NCBI RefSeq assembly: GCF_032922745.1
Contig: NZ_CP136693.1
Location: 3,286,001-3,350,000, forward strand
DNA: 64,000 nucleotides
Direction of reading: 5' to 3'
Source: Marinobacter salarius
GTDB lineage: Bacteria > Pseudomonadota > Gammaproteobacteria > Pseudomonadales > Oleiphilaceae
Shown here one piece after another: positions 59,754 to 64,000 of the stretch. The notes below the pieces were generated by a model. The model was not told the DNA's origin. It was given only the letters and a program-made list of their open reading frames with translations, and made no database searches. Each line of letters begins with the position of its first letter. Position 1 is the stretch's first letter. Made by a program: the position numbers and the translations under genes.

Positions 59754-61526
59754 TTAGTAAGTCCGGATCTTCGGCTGGAATGTATCCACCGTTTTCGGAG
59801 CGAAGTTTACATCACGCTTTCCAACACGCTTGTCCAGCGGGAAGTACAGCGAATGCTTCAGCCAGTTCTCATCATCGCGCTCGGTAAAGTCGTTACGGGC
59901 ATGAGCACCACGGCTTTCCTTACGCTCATAGGCTGAAACAGCCGTTGCAAGGGCAACTTCATACAGGTTGTCGAGCTCAAGGGCTTCAATACGCGCTGTG
60001 TTGAAAGCATTGCTGGTATCCGCGAGCTTGGTATTGCGCACACGCTTGCCAATCGCCTCCAGCTTTTCAAGACCTTCTTCCATGCTCTTGCCGTCACGGA
60101 ACACACCGAAATAAAGCTGCATGCAGTTCTGTAGATCCTTACGCACTTCGGCAACGCTCTCACCTTCCGATGCGCTGTTCAGACGGTCAAGGCGCGCCAT
60201 GGCGTTCTTGATGTCTTCCTCACTGGCGCCATCGACTTCGAAGCCGCCGCGAAGCTGCTCTTCAATGTGCAGACCAGCAGCACGACCAAACACCACCAGA
60301 TCCAACAACGAGTTGCCACCCAGGCGATTCGCCCCATGCACGGAAACACAAGCGGCTTCACCGCAGGCAAACAACCCGGGAATCGGCGTATCGTTGCCAT
60401 TTTCATCCTGAGTCAGGGCCTGACCGCCTACGTTGGTCGGAATCCCGCCCATCATGTAGTGACAGGTCGGCACAACCGGTACAGGCTCTTTAACCGGGTC
60501 CACATGCGCAAAGGTACGTGAAAGTTCACAGATACCCGGCAGACGTAGGTTCAGCGTTTCTTCCCCGAGGTGGTCCAGCTTCAACAGAACGTGATCCTTC
60601 TCCGGGCCACAGCCACGGCCTTCAAGGATCTCAATAACCATTGAGCGGGCAACAACGTCACGTCCAGCCAGATCCTTGGCGTTCGGTGCGTAACGCTCCA
60701 TGAAGCGCTCACCCTCGGCATTGATCAGGTAACCGCCCTCACCCCGGCAACCTTCGGTCACCAGAGTCCCGGCACCGTGGATGCCCGTAGGATGGAACTG
60801 CCACATCTCCATATCCTGCATCGGGAAACCAGCACGGAGCGCCATGCCAATACCGTCGCCGGTGTTGATCAGGGCGTTGGTGGTGGAGGCGTAGATGCGC
60901 CCTGCACCGCCGGTCGCCAGTACTGTTGCCTTGCACTTGATGTATGCCACTTCGCCGCTCTCGATTTCGATGGCGACAACACCGACCACTTCGTTTTTAC
61001 TGTTCTTGACCAGGTCAACGGCGTACCACTCGTTCAGGAAGGTGGTTCCGCCTTTGAGATTGGCCTGATAAAGCGTGTGCAGGAGTGCGTGCCCGGTACG
61101 GTCTGCAGCGGCACACGTACGCGCCGCCTGAGCGGGATTGTCCGGCCCTTTGGACTGACCACCAAACGGACGCTGGTAAATACGGCCCTGCTCGGTACGG
61201 GAGAACGGCAGCCCCATATGCTCGAGCTCGAAAACCGCCTGGGGACCCACGGAACACATATACTCTATCGCGTCCTGGTCACCGATGTAGTCGGAACCCT
61301 TGACGGTGTCATACATGTGCCAGCGCCAGTCATCATTGGGATCAGCGCTGGCGATCGCGCAGGTAATACCACCTTGGGCAGACACCGTATGGGAACGGGT
61401 CGGAAATACCTTGGTGATACATGCGGTATTGACGCCAGATTCTGTCAGTTGCAGGGCGGCACGCATACCGGCACCGCCGCCACCGATAACAATCGCGTCA
61501 TAAGACATGGTCTTGATGTTAGCCAT
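59754..61526 (-). CDS. sdhA: succinate dehydrogenase flavoprotein subunit
   Basis: SdhA oxidises succinate to fumarate. The 590-residue protein has the FAD motif IGGGGAGMRAALQL and the flavinylated His in TRSHTVSAQGG. It also has WQFHPTGIHGAGTLVTEGCR, the active His/Arg region and GANRLGGNSLLDLVVFGRAA. It lies 3 bp after sdhD. Confidence 0.98.
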   Translation of the reverse strand: MANIKTMSYDAIVIGGGGAGMRAALQLTESGVNTACITKVFPTRSHTVSAQGGITCAIASADPNDDWRWHMYDTVKGSDYIGDQDAIEYMCSVGPQAVFELEHMGLPFSRTEQGRIYQRPFGGQSKGPDNPAQAARTCAAADRTGHALLHTLYQANLKGGTTFLNEWYAVDLVKNSKNEVVGVVAIEIESGEVAYIKCKATVLATGGAGRIYASTTNALINTGDGIGMALRAGFPMQDMEMWQFHPTGIHGAGTLVTEGCRGEGGYLINAEGERFMERYAPNAKDLAGRDVVARSMVIEILEGRGCGPEKDHVLLKLDHLGEETLNLRLPGICELSRTFAHVDPVKEPVPVVPTCHYMMGGIPTNVGGQALTQDENGNDTPIPGLFACGEAACVSVHGANRLGGNSLLDLVVFGRAAGLHIEEQLRGGFEVDGASEEDIKNAMARLDRLNSASEGESVAEVRKDLQNCMQLYFGVFRDGKSMEEGLEKLEAIGKRVRNTKLADTSNAFNTARIEALELDNLYEVALATAVSAYERKESRGAHARNDFTERDDENWLKHSLYFPLDKRVGKRDVNFAPKTVDTFQPKIRTY

Positions 61527-61529
61527 TAA

Positions 61530-61874
61530 TTAAAGCCCCCAAAGAATCTGAATGCCCCAGACCAAATACACAAACATGGCCAGGCCACACAGTGCCTGTA
61601 CCAGGAAGCGCGGCAAGGTCGCCTTGATGTAATCCGTTGTCACTGTCCAGAGCCCCACCCAGGCGTGCGCGCCAATCGAGAGCAATGCAAGCAAGGTAAA
61701 GATACGGAACCAGGTCTGGTCGAAAAGCGCCGACCAGCTGTCGTAATTAACGTCAGTGGTCAGGATGAACCCGAAAAGAAAAACTGTATACAGAGCAAGT
61801 ACGTAGGCGGTAACACGCTGGATCATCCAGTCGAAAACACCGCTGCGCCCGAGATTCGTTACGCTGTTCACCAT
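61530..61874 (-). CDS. sdhD: succinate dehydrogenase membrane anchor subunit
   Basis: A 114-residue protein with three membrane helices. It begins MVNSVTNLGRSGVFDWMIQR and shows SIGAHAWVGLWTVTTDYIK, where His and Asp/Tyr should help bind heme and quinone. It overlaps the end of sdhC by 7 bp. Confidence 0.94.
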   Translation of the reverse strand: MVNSVTNLGRSGVFDWMIQRVTAYVLALYTVFLFGFILTTDVNYDSWSALFDQTWFRIFTLLALLSIGAHAWVGLWTVTTDYIKATLPRFLVQALCGLAMFVYLVWGIQILWGL

Positions 61875-62242
61875 ACCCAGACTCCTGCCAGAAGGATGAG
61901 AATAACGGAGATCACGACTGTGGCCTTCGCCGCGAGCCGGCCACTTTCCAGCTCTTCGCCGATGCCCATGTCCATCAGCAGGTGCTTGATACCCGCAACC
62001 AGGTGGTACAGCAAGGCAGACAGAATGCCCCAGGTAATCAGCTTCGCAAGGAAGCTGTCCAGCAAGCCACTAACCCGACTGAAGCCCTCTTCCCCGGAAA
62101 GGGAAAGCTGAAGCCCGTACAACATGAAAGCAACACCCACAAATATGATGATGCCACTGACGCGATGCAGTATGGACGTGATGGCTGGCAGCGGAAAATG
62201 AAACTTGCCGAGATCGAGATTTACTGGTCGTTTGCTATTCAC
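61868..62242 (-). CDS. sdhC: succinate dehydrogenase cytochrome b556 subunit
   Basis: A 124-residue protein starting with GTG at 62242. It begins MNSKRPVNLDLGKFHFPLPA, then SILHRVSGIIIFVG (quinone-site Ser and Arg) and LVAGIKHLLMDMG (heme His). Three membrane helices are visible. It is the first gene of sdhCDAB. Confidence 0.95.
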   Translation of the reverse strand: MNSKRPVNLDLGKFHFPLPAITSILHRVSGIIIFVGVAFMLYGLQLSLSGEEGFSRVSGLLDSFLAKLITWGILSALLYHLVAGIKHLLMDMGIGEELESGRLAAKATVVISVILILLAGVWVW

Positions 62243-62425
62243 AGCGCTCTCACACTCTCTCTTGGTTCCGCGGGGCCGGAAAAACCGGATGCGGATGGTT
62301 GGTATGTAACGATCGGCATGCTGGACGGATCCGGCACACGATGTGTTCAGGAGGGAGAAAAACCGGCATGCGCTCTTCTAAGATCTGGCGCTGCGGCCTG
62401 TTATATCCCCGATTCCGGGCTACGG

Positions 62426-62454
62426 ATTATAAGGAGTACCCCTTTCAATTACAA
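62426..62454 (-). promoter_or_regulatory. probable promoter of the sdh-suc cluster
   Basis: On the minus strand TTGTAA (62449-62454), a 17-bp spacer and a perfect TATAAT (62426-62431) lie 184 bp before the sdhC start. The leader of about 175 nt leaves room for small-RNA control, which is known for sdh in enterics; nothing in the sequence proves it here. Confidence 0.6.
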
Positions 62455-62604
62455 ACGCGCAACTCTGCCAGAGCCCGTAAAATCAGGCTCCAGGACCCGC
62501 TATAAAGAGGATTGACAAATTCAATTCGACCTCGAAAGCGGCCGTATTCCGGATTTCCCTGATTTACAGGAACCGTCAAATAATGGGTTTTATTGCCTCC
62601 TCCA

Positions 62605-62632
62605 TTGACAAAAAAAGCCAACGCCCTATATT
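62605..62632 (+). promoter_or_regulatory. sigma-70 promoter of gltA
   Basis: A perfect TTGACA (62605-62610), a 16-bp spacer and TATATT (62627-62632) lie 67 bp before the gltA start. The 457-bp gap between sdhC and gltA holds this promoter, the sdh promoter at 62426 and no gene that I can support. Confidence 0.75.
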
Positions 62633-62699
62633 TTGCCGCCAGTTTTGCGATAATACGCGCCTTCTAGCGCTTCCAAATGCTGATAAATAGGAGAGCACC

Positions 62700-63974
62700 A
62701 TGACCGACAGGAAAGCCACGCTTTCGGTGGGTGACAAGTCCATTGAGCTACCGGTTTACTCAGGCACCGTCGGCCCTGACGTCATTGACGTGAGAAGCCT
62801 TGTCCAGGAAGGCGTCTTTACGTACGACCCTGGATTTGTTTCCACCGCAGCCTGCGAATCCCAGATCACCTACATCGACGGAGCCAAGGGCGTTCTCCTG
62901 CACCGGGGCTACCCTATAGAGGAGCTGGCAGAAAACTCGGACTACTTGGAGGTCTGCTACCTCCTGCTCAACGGCGAGCTGCCGACAGCGGAAGAGAATA
63001 AGCGCTTCCATGACACCATCAAAAACCACACGATGTTGCACGACCAGATGCGCAACTTCTTCCAGGGTTTTCGCCGTGATGCGCATCCGATGGCCATCAT
63101 GTGTGGTGTCGTTGGAGCCCTGTCGGCCTTTTATCACGACCAGATGGACGTCACCAACGTCGAGCAGCGGGAAATCACCGCCCACCGCCTGATTGCGAAA
63201 ATGCCGACCATTGCAGCCTGGTGTTACAAGTACAGCATCGGCCAGCCGTTCATGTACCCTCGCAACGACCTGACCTACTCTGAGAACTTCCTGCAGATGA
63301 TGTTTGGTGTTCCCTGCGAGGAATACAAGCCGAACCCGATCCTGGCCAAGGCGATGGACAAGATTTTCATCCTGCACGCCGATCACGAACAGAACGCGTC
63401 GACCTCAACCGTACGCCTCGCCGGCTCTACCGGCGCCAACCCCTACGCGTGTATCGCCTCCGGTATCGCGGCACTGTGGGGCCCTGCACACGGCGGTGCC
63501 AACGAAGCTGTTCTGGACATGCTTGCGGAAATCGGGGACGAGTCCAACATCGAGAAATTCATTGCCAAGGCGAAGGACAAGGACGACCCGTTCCGGCTGA
63601 TGGGCTTTGGTCACCGGGTCTACAAGAACTTCGACCCGCGCGCCAAAGTAATGGCTGAAACCGCGCACGAAGTCCTGACTGAGCTTGGTCTGGAGAATGA
63701 TCCTCTCCTGAAGATTGCACAACGTCTCGAGAAGATTGCCCTTGAAGACGAGTATTTCGTCCAGCGCAAACTTTACCCGAACGTAGACTTCTACTCCGGC
63801 CTGATTCTCAAGGCCATTGGCATTCCGACGTCCATGTTTACCGTCATATTCGCACTTTCGCGGACTATTGGCTGGTTCTCACACTGGAATGAAATGGTCA
63901 GCGGTGATTATCGCATTGGCCGGCCTCGCCAGCTGTACACCGGCTCCGAGGCAAGGGATTATCCCAAGAAATAA
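62700..63974 (+). CDS. gltA: citrate synthase (type II)
   Basis: GltA condenses oxaloacetate with acetyl-CoA, the first step of the TCA cycle. The 424-residue protein has the active-site His regions LHADHEQNASTSTVRLAGS and MGFGHRVYKNFDPRAK and the catalytic Asp in NVDFYSG. The N-terminal extension and length are those of the large, NADH-inhibited type II enzyme of gram-negative bacteria. AGGAGAG precedes the ATG. It is divergent from sdhCDAB. Confidence 0.98.
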   Translation: MTDRKATLSVGDKSIELPVYSGTVGPDVIDVRSLVQEGVFTYDPGFVSTAACESQITYIDGAKGVLLHRGYPIEELAENSDYLEVCYLLLNGELPTAEENKRFHDTIKNHTMLHDQMRNFFQGFRRDAHPMAIMCGVVGALSAFYHDQMDVTNVEQREITAHRLIAKMPTIAAWCYKYSIGQPFMYPRNDLTYSENFLQMMFGVPCEEYKPNPILAKAMDKIFILHADHEQNASTSTVRLAGSTGANPYACIASGIAALWGPAHGGANEAVLDMLAEIGDESNIEKFIAKAKDKDDPFRLMGFGHRVYKNFDPRAKVMAETAHEVLTELGLENDPLLKIAQRLEKIALEDEYFVQRKLYPNVDFYSGLILKAIGIPTSMFTVIFALSRTIGWFSHWNEMVSGDYRIGRPRQLYTGSEARDYPKK

Positions 63975-64000
63975 CTGACGGATCGCAGAAATTGAAAGGC

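Noticed and set aside
1..64000. CRISPR array or rRNA genes
   Set aside because: I saw no regularly spaced short repeats and no 16S, 23S or 5S segments anywhere in the window.

Overview
The window looks like chromosomal DNA of a marine gammaproteobacterium close to Marinobacter or the Pseudomonas group. The reasons are the gene orders (gacA-uvrC-pgsA; flgA/flgM/flgN beside cheV-cheR; ligA-zipA-smc; trpS-scpA-scpB-rluB; sdhCDAB-sucAB-lpd-sucCD divergent from gltA), the fused MnmC, and the style of the proteins. The species call is inference from gene content; no search was run.

Layout. (1) Positions 1-8,400 are accessory, phage-like DNA: a lone tape measure protein gene, two similar small genes on either side of it, a small gene behind a good LexA box, and a minus-strand set of hypothetical genes that includes a sigma-region-4/antiterminator-like regulator. 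No integrase, capsid or terminase gene is visible, so this is either one end of a larger prophage or a remnant. It lies directly on the 3' side of a tRNA-Gly/tRNA-Cys pair. (2) Positions 8,530-24,400 hold tRNAs, an Mla-type lipid ABC transporter operon (STAS-permease, ATPase, MCE protein, lipoprotein), pgsA-uvrC-gacA, a chemoreceptor, small metabolic genes, tRNA-Ser, and a leucine dehydrogenase/sodium symporter pair behind a perfect inverted repeat. (3) Positions 24,408-27,527 hold an MFS transporter gene split by a full-length group II intron with an intact reverse transcriptase. The two exons join in frame when the intron is removed. (4) Positions 27,537-31,224 hold chemotaxis and flagellar regulation genes (cheR, cheV, flgA, flgM, flgN) with a sigma-28 promoter before flgM. 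(5) Positions 31,268-38,281 hold an unusual MshEN-domain exported protein, a cyclophilin, mnmC, a CBS protein and a 916-residue lipoprotein. (6) Positions 38,434-50,746 are housekeeping: ligA, zipA, smc, a GntR regulator, a diguanylate cyclase, rluB, scpB, scpA and trpS. (7) Positions 50,926-63,974 are TCA-cycle genes, with sdh-suc-lpd on minus and gltA on plus from a shared 457-bp control region.

How the genes fit together: SMC, ScpA and ScpB make the chromosome condensin. GltA, SdhCDAB, SucAB-Lpd and SucCD form a near-continuous block of the TCA cycle. GacA, FlgM, CheV/CheR and the diguanylate cyclase point to a motile organism with lifestyle switching. The most interesting items are the intron-split transporter, the SOS-linked tape measure neighbourhood next to the tRNA genes, and the MshEN fusion protein.
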